Shown: positions 26,016-34,484 of the stretch, piece by piece
Position numbering within the stretch: the stretch's first letter is position 1
How the letters are laid out: every line of letters begins with the position of its first letter
Source: Murimonas intestini
GTDB taxonomy: Bacteria; Bacillota; Clostridia; Lachnospirales; Lachnospiraceae
NCBI GenBank assembly: GCA_003148945.1
Contig: QGGY01000001.1
Span: forward strand, 788,582 to 852,581
Direction of reading: 5' to 3'
Length of the DNA: 64,000 nucleotides
The notes under the pieces: model-generated
Told to the model about the DNA's origin: nothing
The model's database searches: none
What the model saw: only the letters and a program-made list of their open reading frames with translations
Position numbers and translations under genes: made by a program

Positions 26016-27695
26016 CTATTCTACTGAGACCACATAGTAGTAGATAGGCTGGCCGCCGCTGTAGACTTCCACATCACAGTCAGGATATGATTTCTCCAGC
26101 CCTTCTGCCAGCGCCTGGGCCTTCTCTTCAGATATCTGGTCACCATAGTAGATACTGATAAGTTCGCTGTCACCGTCCATCATAAGTTCCACTGTCTCAC
26201 GCGTCACTGCCTCCGGATCGTTTCCCACAGCAAGGATGGAATGGTCACCAATTCCCATTATATCCCCCTGCCTGATCTCTTTATCATCAATATGCGTATC
26301 CCTGACAGCGTAGGTGATCTGTCCTGTCTTCACATTCTGGATCTCTTCCAGCATGACCTGCTCGTTCTCCTCAACTGACTTTTCAGGAGAATAGCTGATG
26401 ATAGCCGTGATACCCTGAGGAATCGTCTTTGTGGGAATGACAATGATATTCTTATCCTTTGTCAGTACCTTTGCCTGATTTGCTGCCATGATGATATTTT
26501 TATTATTTGGAAAGATAAATACATTATCAGCATACACCTGATCTATAGCTTTGAGCATATCCTCAGTGCTGGGGTTCATAGTCTGGCCGCCCTCGATCAG
26601 GTAGTCAGCTCCCAGTCCCTTAAAGATCTCACTCATACCTTCCCCGACAGAAACAGAGATAAAGCCAACTTCCTTTTTCATCATACTGGCAATGGCTTTT
26701 TTCTCTCGTTCTTCCTCTGCCTGCTTAGCAGCCAGCTTCTCAGCATCCTTGATAAGCTTTTCCTGATGTTCTTCCCTCATATTATCTATCTTGATCCTGC
26801 TGAGAGAACCATAAGTCAAAGCTCTTGAAATTGCTTTTCCGGGATCATTGGTATGTACATGTACCTTTACAATACCATCATCGGAAACAAGCACGATAGA
26901 ATCGCCGATTGATTCCAGAAATCCCTTAAAGTCCATTTCTGTCTCTTCATCATATGCTTTCTCAATCATAATAATGAATTCTGTACAATAACCAAATTTA
27001 ATGTCAGCTTCTGCCTGAGGTGAGATTTTAGTAACAGTGCCTGTCTTTGGCGCACTTTCTATACTATAGTCGATCTCTTTGCCTAAAAGGACATCATAAC
27101 AGCCCTTGAGCACTTCTACAAGTCCCTGTCCGCCTGAATCCACAACACCTGCTTCTTTTAACACAGGAAGCATTTCAGGAGTCTGTGAAAGGACATAATC
27201 AGCATGTGCGATTATCTCACCCACGAATTCCTCCAGTCCGATATCAGTCTCAGCCAATTCAGATGCCTTGTCCGCCGCACCTTTGGCAACTGTCAGGATC
27301 GTTCCTTCCTTTGGCTTCATTACAGCTTTGTACGCAGTCTCCACAGCTTTCTGCATGGCATTGGAAAGAATGATGGTATCAATCTCAGAATAGCTCTTGA
27401 TGCCTTTTGTAAATCCTCTCAGCAGCTGAGAAAGGATAACGCCTGAATTTCCTCTTGCGCCGCGCAGTGACCCTGACGAGATTGCCTTGGAAAGTACCTC
27501 CATATCAGGGTTCTCAAGAGCAGCCACCTCCTTGGCAGCTGACATGATCGTCAGTGTCATATTAGTTCCGGTATCGCCGTCAGGCACCGGAAAGACATTC
27601 AGTTCATTTATCCATTCTTTTTTTGATTCCAGGTTTTTCGCACCAGCCAAAAACATCTTCGCGCATAGCTGGGCATTTATCGTATTTACAGACAC
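26016..27695 (-). CDS. DAK2-domain protein YloV (fatty acid kinase FakA-like)
   Basis: The 559-residue protein opens with a DAK2 kinase domain: NVFPVPDGDTGTNMTLT near residue 35 and SLRGARGNSGVILSQLLRGF near residue 75. It continues with the DegV-associated middle and C-terminal domains. In Staphylococcus FakA phosphorylates FakB-bound fatty acids; the name YloV reflects the Bacillus orthologue. The gene lies 13 bases after asp23 and before recG. The function is inferred from family; no FakB gene is in the window. Confidence 0.88.
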   Translation of the reverse strand: MSVNTINAQLCAKMFLAGAKNLESKKEWINELNVFPVPDGDTGTNMTLTIMSAAKEVAALENPDMEVLSKAISSGSLRGARGNSGVILSQLLRGFTKGIKSYSEIDTIILSNAMQKAVETAYKAVMKPKEGTILTVAKGAADKASELAETDIGLEEFVGEIIAHADYVLSQTPEMLPVLKEAGVVDSGGQGLVEVLKGCYDVLLGKEIDYSIESAPKTGTVTKISPQAEADIKFGYCTEFIIMIEKAYDEETEMDFKGFLESIGDSIVLVSDDGIVKVHVHTNDPGKAISRALTYGSLSRIKIDNMREEHQEKLIKDAEKLAAKQAEEEREKKAIASMMKKEVGFISVSVGEGMSEIFKGLGADYLIEGGQTMNPSTEDMLKAIDQVYADNVFIFPNNKNIIMAANQAKVLTKDKNIIVIPTKTIPQGITAIISYSPEKSVEENEQVMLEEIQNVKTGQITYAVRDTHIDDKEIRQGDIMGIGDHSILAVGNDPEAVTRETVELMMDGDSELISIYYGDQISEEKAQALAEGLEKSYPDCDVEVYSGGQPIYYYVVSVE

Positions 27696-27708
27696 AACGT
27701 GCTCCTCC

Positions 27709-28065
27709 TTAATCTATCGCTCTTACACCTTCAACATAAATATTGATCTTTTCAATTTCCATGCCGGTGAATTCTTCTACTTTGTACTTCACATTGCTGA
27801 TCAGATTCTCGGCTACAGCCGAAATACTTACGCCATATGACACGATCACATGAAAATCAAGTGAGATCTTATTATCATTGAGTTCTACGTTGATGCCATG
27901 CATCAGGCTGTCCTTCCTGAGAAGTTTGACAAGGCCGTCCTTCATATTGACAGCAGCCATGCCGACAATACCAAAACACTCCACAGCCACGCTTCCGGCG
28001 TAAGTGGAGATCACATCTGCGTCAATCAATATAGAGCCTAAATCAGTATCCATACGTCCTTTCAT
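27709..28065 (-). CDS. Asp23/Gls24 family protein (YloU-like)
   Basis: A 118-residue protein with the Asp23 pattern: VISTYAGSVAVECFGIVGMAAV near the N-terminus and LDFHVIVSYGVSISAVAENLISNVKYKVEEFTG near the C-terminus. Members sit at the membrane and respond to envelope stress, but precise biochemistry is unknown. It heads the asp23-yloV-recG transcript and is divergent from rpmB, the arrangement found in Bacillus. The spacing to yloV is 13 bases. Confidence 0.9.
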   Translation of the reverse strand: MKGRMDTDLGSILIDADVISTYAGSVAVECFGIVGMAAVNMKDGLVKLLRKDSLMHGINVELNDNKISLDFHVIVSYGVSISAVAENLISNVKYKVEEFTGMEIEKINIYVEGVRAID

Positions 28066-28214
28066 ATCGGTACCTCCGTATTTCTTTTTTTAACGATGCC
28101 GCAGTTATACAGCATCTCATATATCGTACTGTTGCTATTATACCCTGTTTCTCTGTAAAATGAAATAATAAATTTTACATTTGCGCACTTATTTCATATT
28201 TTTTTAATTTTTGC

Positions 28215-28243
28215 TTGCAAAATTTGGCGCCTTCTGTTAGAAT
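28215..28243 (+). promoter_or_regulatory. Sigma-A promoter of rpmB
   Basis: TTGCAA (28215-28220) and TAGAAT (28238-28243) are 17 bases apart. Transcription would start about 55 bases upstream of the rpmB ATG. Confidence 0.7.
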
Positions 28244-28305
28244 AATTAGTGTTGTGAGTCTATGTAGTGGATAGTAGACGGAATATATTACAAGGAGGTG
28301 CGGTC

Positions 28306-28491
28306 ATGGCTAAATGTGCTATTTGTGAAAAGGGTGCTCATTTCGGAAATAACGTGAGTCATTCTCATAGAAGATCAAATAAGATGTGGAAATCAAATGT
28401 AAAATCTGTGAAAGTGAAAGTTAACGGAGCTGCTAAAAAAATGTATGTATGTACTTCTTGCTTAAAAAGCGGCAGAGTTGAAAGAGCATAA
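28306..28491 (+). CDS. rpmB: 50S ribosomal protein L28
   Basis: The 61-residue protein begins MAKCAICEKGAHFGNNVSHS and ends with CTSCLKSGRVERA. The two CxxC pairs make it the zinc-binding (C+) form of L28. The start at 28306 is fixed by AAGGAGGT eight bases upstream; an in-frame ATG at 28267 would add 13 unrelated residues. It is divergent from the asp23 operon and ends in a clear terminator. L28 binds the 50S subunit near the exit site. Confidence 0.96.
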   Translation: MAKCAICEKGAHFGNNVSHSHRRSNKMWKSNVKSVKVKVNGAAKKMYVCTSCLKSGRVERA

Positions 28492-28510
28492 TTGTGTGAA
28501 CGTTAAAAAA

Positions 28511-28537
28511 CCTCTCCTTGTGAGAGGTCTTTTTTAT
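28511..28537 (+). terminator. Intrinsic terminator of rpmB
   Basis: CCTCTC and GAGAGG with a short loop are followed by TCTTTTTT, 20 bases past the rpmB stop. Confidence 0.92.
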
Positions 28538-28555
28538 TTCCGCAGAACAAAAGCA

Positions 28556-28577
28556 TAAAAGCGGGGAACCCCCGCTT
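28556..28577 (-). terminator. Intrinsic terminator of the small membrane protein gene
   Basis: AAGCGGGG and CCCCGCTT pair around a three-base loop on the minus strand and are followed by TTATGCTTTTG. The stem overlaps the stop codon of the 45-codon gene. Confidence 0.7.
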
Positions 28578-28713
28578 AACAGCTGCAGAAAATATTATAG
28601 CCGATCAGAAGAAGTGTTATCGTAAGGACGGCTACCAGAATGTTGGGCAGAAAAAGTGCCAGGAGCATTCCTATCGCTATCCAGAACAGCGTATAACCGA
28701 TTATGCGTTTCAT
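28576..28713 (-). CDS. Small membrane protein, 45 residues
   Basis: An ATG at 28711-28713 opens a 45-codon frame beginning MKRIIGYTLFWIAIG and ending YNIFCSC. It is almost entirely hydrophobic from residue 9 to 42 with a positive N-terminus, so it should span the membrane once or as a hairpin. A GGAGAG ribosome site lies upstream and a terminator directly follows the stop. Two cysteines close the C-terminus. I recall similar tiny proteins in Lachnospiraceae but know no function. It lies alone between rpmB and gerW. Confidence 0.6.
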   Translation of the reverse strand: MKRIIGYTLFWIAIGMLLALFLPNILVAVLTITLLLIGYNIFCSC

Positions 28714-28787
28714 AGCCGCTCTCCGATTTATCTCTTTTCCATAATATATGCAGGAACAGCCGTTTAGATTCCCGCAGCTGTATTAAA

Positions 28788-28841
28788 TTAATAACAGTCC
28801 AGCCTTCGGCTGCCGAACGGCAGATGGCTGAACTGTTATTT
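28788..28841. repeat. Palindromic element after gerW
   Basis: AATAACAGTYCAGCC and its complement bracket an inner CTGCCG/CGGCAG stem, giving a nearly perfect 52-base hairpin just past the gerW stop. The 14-base arm ATAACAGTTCAGCC recurs exactly at 44788-44801, after the antiporter stop. It may serve as a terminator, though T-rich sequence after it is weak. Confidence 0.65.
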
Positions 28842-28844
28842 AAA

Positions 28845-29270
28845 TTATGCTTCTTCCTTCATATCATTAATGATATCGTCTACCTTTTCTTTTTCTTTAG
28901 CTTTTTCAGAGTCCTTATCTTCATCTTTTCCTTTGGACCCATCCATGAATTTATCTACAAAATCAGGAACCATATCAAGTATCTTGGTAAGTCCGTCCTG
29001 ATGTTTGATATTCACCAGCTTAGTTGAACCATTGTGGATCACAAGGACTGCGCTCGGTGACATCTTGCCGCCCATTCCGCCGCCTCCATTGTTCTTTTTA
29101 TCTTCAGCCCTAGCGTTGGCAGCCACGCCGAAGGTCACGTCCACCAGGGGAAGAAGTATGGTATCCCCCACTGTAATAGCATCTCCCACTACAGTCTTTG
29201 TGGTGATAAAACTGTCCATCCCTTTAAACAGGGAATCAACAGTTGCCTGAAATGAATTGTCTGAAGCCAT
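28845..29270 (-). CDS. gerW: GerW/YtfJ family spore protein
   Basis: The 141-residue protein has the YtfJ pattern: VVGDAITVGDTILLPLVDVTFG, a Gly-rich stretch (NNGGGGMGGKMSPSAVLVI) and a C-terminal DMVPDFVDKFM. A charged Lys/Glu/Asp tail follows. GerW is a spore protein needed for germination in Bacillus. The DUF2953 gene next to it matches the ytfI-ytfJ pair. The start has an AAGGAGGA site. The tail is longer than I would expect. Confidence 0.9.
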   Translation of the reverse strand: MASDNSFQATVDSLFKGMDSFITTKTVVGDAITVGDTILLPLVDVTFGVAANARAEDKKNNGGGGMGGKMSPSAVLVIHNGSTKLVNIKHQDGLTKILDMVPDFVDKFMDGSKGKDEDKDSEKAKEKEKVDDIINDMKEEA

Positions 29271-29308
29271 AATTATTTCCTCCTTAAAATTTACTGCGGC
29301 AGCCTCTG

Positions 29309-30361
29309 CTACGCTTTCAGTTGTTTTATCAATTTTCTGAGATCTTTATTTCTGAAAAGGATCCAGACAGTCTTTGCCACATGGCAGAGACGGACATGGC
29401 CTTTTATCAGCAGCTTTCCTTCCAGTATCAGCGGCTTGTCCGGTTCAAACTCCGGAAGCAGTTCCACCTCATAGAAGCTCATGGGAAGGATGATATACAG
29501 CCCTCCTGTCACCATCCCTGTAATGGACGGATCCTCAAAACCATACCTGAGTTTTCCCTGTATTTTCCTGGGATGAAGATGTTTCCACAGGAAACGGATC
29601 TGGTCTTTACTGAGCATAAAGACCGCCTGTGTGCCTTCGTCTTTCCATATACTGATATAATGCTCTGCCTTTTTTCTGACAGCTTCTGCTTTGTTCTGGA
29701 TTCCCTGCCATTTTTTCAGCAGTTTACCGGGAATCTCAGGAATATGGACTAGTATACCGTATATTTTAAGAACTGCTGTTTTAACCTTATTATACAGTCT
29801 TTTGATCTTTTCCAGCGGGCCGGGCCTTTCAGCGCTGCTTCCTATTTGGCCGGATTTTACGTCCTCTTCTTTTTCAGGCTCCTTTGCCAAAACTGCCTTC
29901 ACTTCTTTGGGCTTTTCTGGCACACTTTCCTCTTTTGGAGCATTTTCAGGCTTTGAAGCCTCTTTTTCTGGCAGCCTCTTCTTGTCCGCCGGCAGCTCCT
30001 GATCCTGGCCGGGACCTGAATCGTACTCTCCATCTTCACTGTCTTCACTGTTTTTACTTTTTTTTCTTTTTCCGGGCGGTTTTTCTTTCTTCTCCGCAGC
30101 CGGGAGAAGCTGTTTTGTGAACCCACAGATCCTGACAGTGACATACGGTTTGTTATTTTCCAGCTTCGCAGTCACCAGTATAAGATGCGCTAGCCAGCCA
30201 AATTTCCCCCGGGCCAGATTACTTCCTGTCCCTCTTTCAAAATCCAGCTGATACCTGAGAGGCACAAATAAAATCAACAGGACACCAAGCACCAGCAGTC
30301 CAAGGACCACCGCCAGAAGAATACCTATGATTTTTAGTATTGCCAAAATTATATGTAGCAT
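29309..30361 (-). CDS. DUF2953 domain protein (YtfI-like), membrane-anchored
   Basis: The 350-residue protein has one N-terminal membrane helix (about residues 5-35), then LLILFVPLRYQLDFERG typical of DUF2953, and a C-terminal conserved stretch (GKLRYGFEDPSITGMVTGGLY). Between them lies a highly charged Lys/Glu/Pro/Ser insert (about residues 95-190) of low complexity. It precedes gerW by 38 bases, as ytfI precedes ytfJ in Bacillus. The biochemical role is unknown, but a spore-related role is likely from the pairing. Confidence 0.8.
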   Translation of the reverse strand: MLHIILAILKIIGILLAVVLGLLVLGVLLILFVPLRYQLDFERGTGSNLARGKFGWLAHLILVTAKLENNKPYVTVRICGFTKQLLPAAEKKEKPPGKRKKSKNSEDSEDGEYDSGPGQDQELPADKKRLPEKEASKPENAPKEESVPEKPKEVKAVLAKEPEKEEDVKSGQIGSSAERPGPLEKIKRLYNKVKTAVLKIYGILVHIPEIPGKLLKKWQGIQNKAEAVRKKAEHYISIWKDEGTQAVFMLSKDQIRFLWKHLHPRKIQGKLRYGFEDPSITGMVTGGLYIILPMSFYEVELLPEFEPDKPLILEGKLLIKGHVRLCHVAKTVWILFRNKDLRKLIKQLKA

Positions 30362-30365
30362 ATTC

Positions 30366-30755
30366 TCACACCTGTCGATTTCTTTTTTGATTCGGCTTCT
30401 GCCCTGGTTTTACTTTTTCAGCCAGATATCCTCTGACATCAAATGCCCCTGTGGCCTTATAGACCTCTTCAATGATGGAGACCGTGACCTGCACCGCCTC
30501 ATCATAGCCTTTGGCTATCCCCACGATCAAAGGCAGGTTTCTCCTGACTGCCTTCTGCTGTAAGTATGCCGAGGAGATAATTTCTAATAAATTAGCCGGA
30601 TTGGCAGCCAGCGTGATCAGATAGATATCCAGCATCCCTGCATTCTGGTTCAGTTTGCGGATGATTTTCTTCTGTCTGACGCCGGCACCCTCTCCTGCAT
30701 ATAGTTCAGGATACCATTTTAATCTCTGCATGTTACCATTCTTTCTGATGCGCAT
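30366..30755 (-). CDS. Conserved hypothetical protein upstream of the DUF2953 gene
   Basis: I do not recognise this 129-residue protein. The middle (GMLDIYLITLAANPANLLEIISSAYL and LIVGIAKGYDEAVQVTVSIIEEVY) looks like an alpha/beta domain. Both ends are basic and flexible, with a Lys/Gln/Asn/Arg C-terminus. An alternative ATG at 30731 would shorten it by eight residues; ribosome sites are weak for both. It lies four bases before the DUF2953 gene, so it is probably in that spore-gene transcript. Confidence 0.6.
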   Translation of the reverse strand: MRIRKNGNMQRLKWYPELYAGEGAGVRQKKIIRKLNQNAGMLDIYLITLAANPANLLEIISSAYLQQKAVRRNLPLIVGIAKGYDEAVQVTVSIIEEVYKATGAFDVRGYLAEKVKPGQKPNQKRNRQV

Positions 30756-30777
30756 CTGTCCTGCATGCGGCAGATGC

Positions 30778-32325
30778 TTATTTCTGTTTCATTCTGGTCT
30801 CAATAGCATCAATGACAGTCTCAAGGACCTTGATCCTGGCATAATATTTACAGTTTCCCTCCACTATCACCCATGGTGCATATGTGGTAGAAGTCCTGAT
30901 GAGCATCTCATCCACTGCTTCCTCATACTGATCCCATTTTTCTCTGTTGCGCCAGTCTTCATCTGTGATCTTCCAGCGTTTTTCAGGAATCGCCATCCTC
31001 TCTTTAAACCGCTTTTCCTGTTCGTCCTTATCTATCTGCATCCAAAATTTTATCACAATTGCTCCCGAATGTGCAAGATGGGCTTCCATGTCATTTATTT
31101 CCTTGTAGGCTCTCTGCCATTCATCAGTTGTACAGAAACCTTCTATTCTTTCTACCATGACGCGCCCATACCATGTCCTGTCAAATATGGCCACATGGCC
31201 GGCCTTTGGAACATTCTGCCAGAAACGCCACAGATAGTGATGTGCTTTTTCAATATCATTCGGCGCGGCAGTTGGATTCACGGCGTATCCTCTCGGATCC
31301 ATGCACTCTGTCAGTCTCTTTATGGCACCGCCTTTGCCTCCTGCATCCCATCCTTCAAAGGCCAGGACGACAGGGATCCTTCGTCTGTACAGGTCGCTGT
31401 GCAGAACTGCCATCCTCCCCTGCAGCTCTTTTAATTTTTCTTTATATTCAGCCTTCGTATAGGACAGTGACAGATCCGCGCTGCTTAAGATGGAGGATCT
31501 GAGGGAGAACTTGTCCTGAATACCCTCTTCAGTACTCTCAGGTTTTGCAGTACTCTTCTGAGGATCTGCATTTTCACTTTTCTTTTCTTCTGCCCTGGCC
31601 TCTTCTTTTGCTTTCACTTCAGCCACTTTTTCTTCCAGGCGTTTTATCACAGCAGATATTATTTTTACAGCTGCATATTCCCTGTCCATGGCCTCTATGA
31701 TCGTCCACGGGGCAAAATCCGTATCAGTCCTCTGAAGCATTTCCTCATTCATGACTTTGTATTCATCAAAATGCTTCTGGCGCTTCAAGTCGCCCTCCGT
31801 GACTCTCCAGGCTGTCTCTTTATTGTCCAGCAGTACCTTGTAACGCTTTGCCTGCTCTTTTTTTGTGATGTCCAGAAAGAATTTAAGGATCACATTCCCC
31901 CCGTCTGCCAGCTGCTGCTCAAATGATATAATTTCATTATATGCATATCCCAGCTGCGCATCCGGAGTGACCTTATCAAATCTGTCCACAAGCACCCTTC
32001 TGTACCAGCTGCGGTCAAAAATAGCAATCCTGCCATTCTCCGGCGTCTTTGTCCAGAACCGCCATAAGAACGGCCTCATCTGTTCCTCCTGGGATTCGCC
32101 GCTTATGGCAAATACCTGAAAGCCTCTGGGATCCAGCGGCTGTATCAGCTGGTTAATGAGCGTCCCCTTGCCGGAAGCACCAAATCCTTCAAAGACAATG
32201 ATCACCGGTATCTTTAGATCCCTGCATTCTCTCTGCAGCGCTCCCAGCTTTGGAGCAAGCGAGTCCATAATCTGGCGGTATTCTTTTTTACCCATCTTTT
32301 TAGATAAATCAATCTTTTCCAGCAT
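30778..32325 (-). CDS. Tandem PPK2 polyphosphate phosphotransferase (polyphosphate:AMP phosphotransferase type)
   Basis: The ATG at 32323-32325 (GGGAGGGAGG upstream) gives 515 residues made of two PPK2 domains (about 10-230 and 290-510), joined by a charged linker. Domain 1 has GFGASGKGT at 47-55, domain 2 GWDAGGKGG at 325-333. Each has a lid motif (FDRSWYRRV and FDRTWYGRV) and a Walker B-type Asp. Two-domain enzymes are usually class II, phosphorylating AMP to ADP with polyphosphate. It lies about 8 kb from the phosphate regulon and is transcribed alone. Confidence 0.86.
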   Translation of the reverse strand: MLEKIDLSKKMGKKEYRQIMDSLAPKLGALQRECRDLKIPVIIVFEGFGASGKGTLINQLIQPLDPRGFQVFAISGESQEEQMRPFLWRFWTKTPENGRIAIFDRSWYRRVLVDRFDKVTPDAQLGYAYNEIISFEQQLADGGNVILKFFLDITKKEQAKRYKVLLDNKETAWRVTEGDLKRQKHFDEYKVMNEEMLQRTDTDFAPWTIIEAMDREYAAVKIISAVIKRLEEKVAEVKAKEEARAEEKKSENADPQKSTAKPESTEEGIQDKFSLRSSILSSADLSLSYTKAEYKEKLKELQGRMAVLHSDLYRRRIPVVLAFEGWDAGGKGGAIKRLTECMDPRGYAVNPTAAPNDIEKAHHYLWRFWQNVPKAGHVAIFDRTWYGRVMVERIEGFCTTDEWQRAYKEINDMEAHLAHSGAIVIKFWMQIDKDEQEKRFKERMAIPEKRWKITDEDWRNREKWDQYEEAVDEMLIRTSTTYAPWVIVEGNCKYYARIKVLETVIDAIETRMKQK

Positions 32326-32450
32326 AGTGCCTCCCTCCCGGCCTTCCGGCCCAGATCCTTTTGTTTTATATTTTACCAAATTCTGTGAATTAATTCACCC
32401 TATTTCTTTAAATTTTTGAAATATTTAAGAAAGAAAGGTTACCATCCACA

Positions 32451-32492
32451 AAGAGAGGGGTGCTGCCTGTCTGACGGCAGCACCCCTCTCTT
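32451..32492. terminator. Strong hairpin between the Nudix and PPK2 genes
   Basis: AAGAGAGGGGTGCTGCC and GGCAGCACCCCTCTCTT form a 17-bp stem with an eight-base loop. It starts at the Nudix stop codon and is followed on the minus strand by TTGTGG, so it should end the division/cell-wall transcript. Confidence 0.85.
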
Positions 32493-32943
32493 AAAAATAT
32501 TTGTGATTTCCCCACAGATTCCGTTTCTTCAGATCCAGATATTCATTATAAGCCTTCTCAAGTATCGCCTTTTCATTTGAGAATTTCAAAAGATGATAAG
32601 CTTCATGAAACTTATAATAACCTGAATCCACAAAATATTCTTCACGTTGTGGCTTACTGTAATAACTGTCGGACATCATCAGATACCAGTGGACATCCTT
32701 GGCCACTGTATCCTCAGGCACATTAAAAGTATACTGGCTCTTTCCGATATACTTTATAATGGATGCCTTCACGCCGGTTTCTTCCAGCACTTCCCGGATT
32801 GCCGTATCCTTATACTCCTCGCCAGCTTCTACAGTCCCTTTCGGCAAAACCCAGCCTTCATATTTATTTTTGTAGCTTTTGTATAAAACCAGTATTTTAC
32901 CACGAAATATTACCACACCGCCACAGCTCGTTGCCTCAATCAT
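32491..32943 (-). CDS. Nudix hydrolase
   Basis: The ATG at 32941-32943 has AGGAGGG upstream and gives 150 residues. The Nudix box runs from Gly36 to about residue 58 (GTVEAGEEYKDTAIREVLEE, ending TGV), with all expected acidic ligands. It should hydrolyse a nucleoside diphosphate linked to another moiety; the substrate is unknown. It overlaps no gene but is 75 bases after the PBP stop, so likely the last gene of that transcript. A frame extension to 33018 exists but has no ribosome site. Confidence 0.87.
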   Translation of the reverse strand: MIEATSCGGVVIFRGKILVLYKSYKNKYEGWVLPKGTVEAGEEYKDTAIREVLEETGVKASIIKYIGKSQYTFNVPEDTVAKDVHWYLMMSDSYYSKPQREEYFVDSGYYKFHEAYHLLKFSNEKAILEKAYNEYLDLKKRNLWGNHKYF

Positions 32944-33017
32944 TGCAATCCCTCCTGTTATGCGTTGTGTCTTCCAGACTGGTTTTAGTATACCTCTTTT
33001 TTTATATTCATGCAACA

Positions 33018-34484
33018 TTAATAATTGTATGAATAATAAGTGTCAAACAGGGCCTTTGCAATAGGCAGGGCCGCCGAGCTTCCTGAGCCGCCGTTTTCCG
33101 CTATAACACTTACCACTATATCAGGGTTGCTGACATTGGAAAATCCCACAAACCAGGAATGGGTTCCCTCATTTTCCCCGTCGATTTCATACTCGGCGGA
33201 ACCTGTCTTTCCGGCAGCTGTATAGCCCTGTCCTGAAAGAGAGGTCGCTGTCCCCTCATTAACAGTATCCACCATATAGCCTGTAATTATTTCTGCTTCT
33301 TCAGCGCTCATCAGCTGTTTATAGCTGGAAGGCTTGCTCTGTTTTACCAGTTTTCCATCATATGTCTCTATGTGGTCTATAAAATACGGCCTCATCATAT
33401 TTCCGCCGTTTGCCACGGTAGAGGTGATCATAGCCATATGCAGCGGGGAGACAAGAGTGTCACCCTGACCGATAGCAGTCATCATCTCTTCCCCGAAGGA
33501 CGCATTCTTATCCAGCATGAAGCGGCTCTGGCTGGATTCCATATCTACCGGAAGACTTGTGTTAAAGAGGAAATCTTCGCACATGGAGATAAATTTCCCG
33601 TTATCAAGCTCCATACCAATATTGGCAAATGCACCGTTGCAGGAGTGATAGAATGCCTCCTGAAGACCCACAAGCCCGTGGACGCTGCCCCCATAACAGG
33701 TGATTGTAACATCCTCTTTTGAAATGCTTCCTGTACAGTTGTAGGAATAATTCTGATAATCCTGAGGATGTTCCCTCAGATAAGCCAGTGTGGTCAGGAT
33801 CTTGAACGTGGAGCCAGGAGGATAGAGTCCCTGTGCCGCCCTGTTGAGCAGGGCACTGCTGCTCTCATCCGAGATAAGCGTATCCCAGTCCTCAGAAAGG
33901 GTATTTGGATCAAAATCTGGTTTTGAGACCATTGCAAGGATCCTGCCTGTGGACGGCTCCATAACAACAACCGCACCTCTGTAGGAACCAAGTGCATTGT
34001 ACGCTGCCTGCTGCATCCTGGTATCCAGCGTAAGAACTACGCTGTCCCCTCTTACTTTGATATTCTGGGCCTCATTCTGCACCTGCTCCAGGATCGAGGC
34101 ATGTGAAGTCAGCAGGTCATAATTGGAGGTAGACTCCACGCCTGCCCTCCCGTTGCTGGCATACCCCACCACATGGGCAAAAATATTGCTGTATGGGTAA
34201 AGACGTGTCTCATTCCCTTCAGAATCCACATTTGTGCCGGCCAGTATCTCCCCGTCAGATGAGAGGATGGAGCCTCTTATGATCATATCTTCTTTTGTGT
34301 CCTGCTTCGTATTATAGGAGTTTGTATTTATCTCGTCTGCTTTTATCACATTAAAATATACAAGATACCCTACCAGCATAAAAAACATACAGATAAAGAT
34401 GTATGCCACGCGCACCAGCTCCCTGTTCCTGTTTTCCCGGGGAAGGGGCGCCCTGTCATCATCACTGCCTTTTGTAGGGGTCAT
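33018..34484 (-). CDS. Penicillin-binding protein (PBP2/PbpA-type transpeptidase)
   Basis: The ATG at 34482-34484 gives 489 residues with one N-terminal membrane anchor (about 26-46). The transpeptidase motifs are SxxK (Ser225 in PGSTFKIL), SCN (281-283) and KTG (426-428, KTGSAEYE). There is no transglycosylase domain, so it is a class B PBP. Its start overlaps the last 23 bases of the FtsW/RodA-like gene, a coupled pair typical of a SEDS polymerase with its cognate PBP. A longer frame to 34601 is judged unreal because it would be read through the SEDS tail. Confidence 0.88.
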   Translation of the reverse strand: MTPTKGSDDDRAPLPRENRNRELVRVAYIFICMFFMLVGYLVYFNVIKADEINTNSYNTKQDTKEDMIIRGSILSSDGEILAGTNVDSEGNETRLYPYSNIFAHVVGYASNGRAGVESTSNYDLLTSHASILEQVQNEAQNIKVRGDSVVLTLDTRMQQAAYNALGSYRGAVVVMEPSTGRILAMVSKPDFDPNTLSEDWDTLISDESSSALLNRAAQGLYPPGSTFKILTTLAYLREHPQDYQNYSYNCTGSISKEDVTITCYGGSVHGLVGLQEAFYHSCNGAFANIGMELDNGKFISMCEDFLFNTSLPVDMESSQSRFMLDKNASFGEEMMTAIGQGDTLVSPLHMAMITSTVANGGNMMRPYFIDHIETYDGKLVKQSKPSSYKQLMSAEEAEIITGYMVDTVNEGTATSLSGQGYTAAGKTGSAEYEIDGENEGTHSWFVGFSNVSNPDIVVSVIAENGGSGSSAALPIAKALFDTYYSYNY

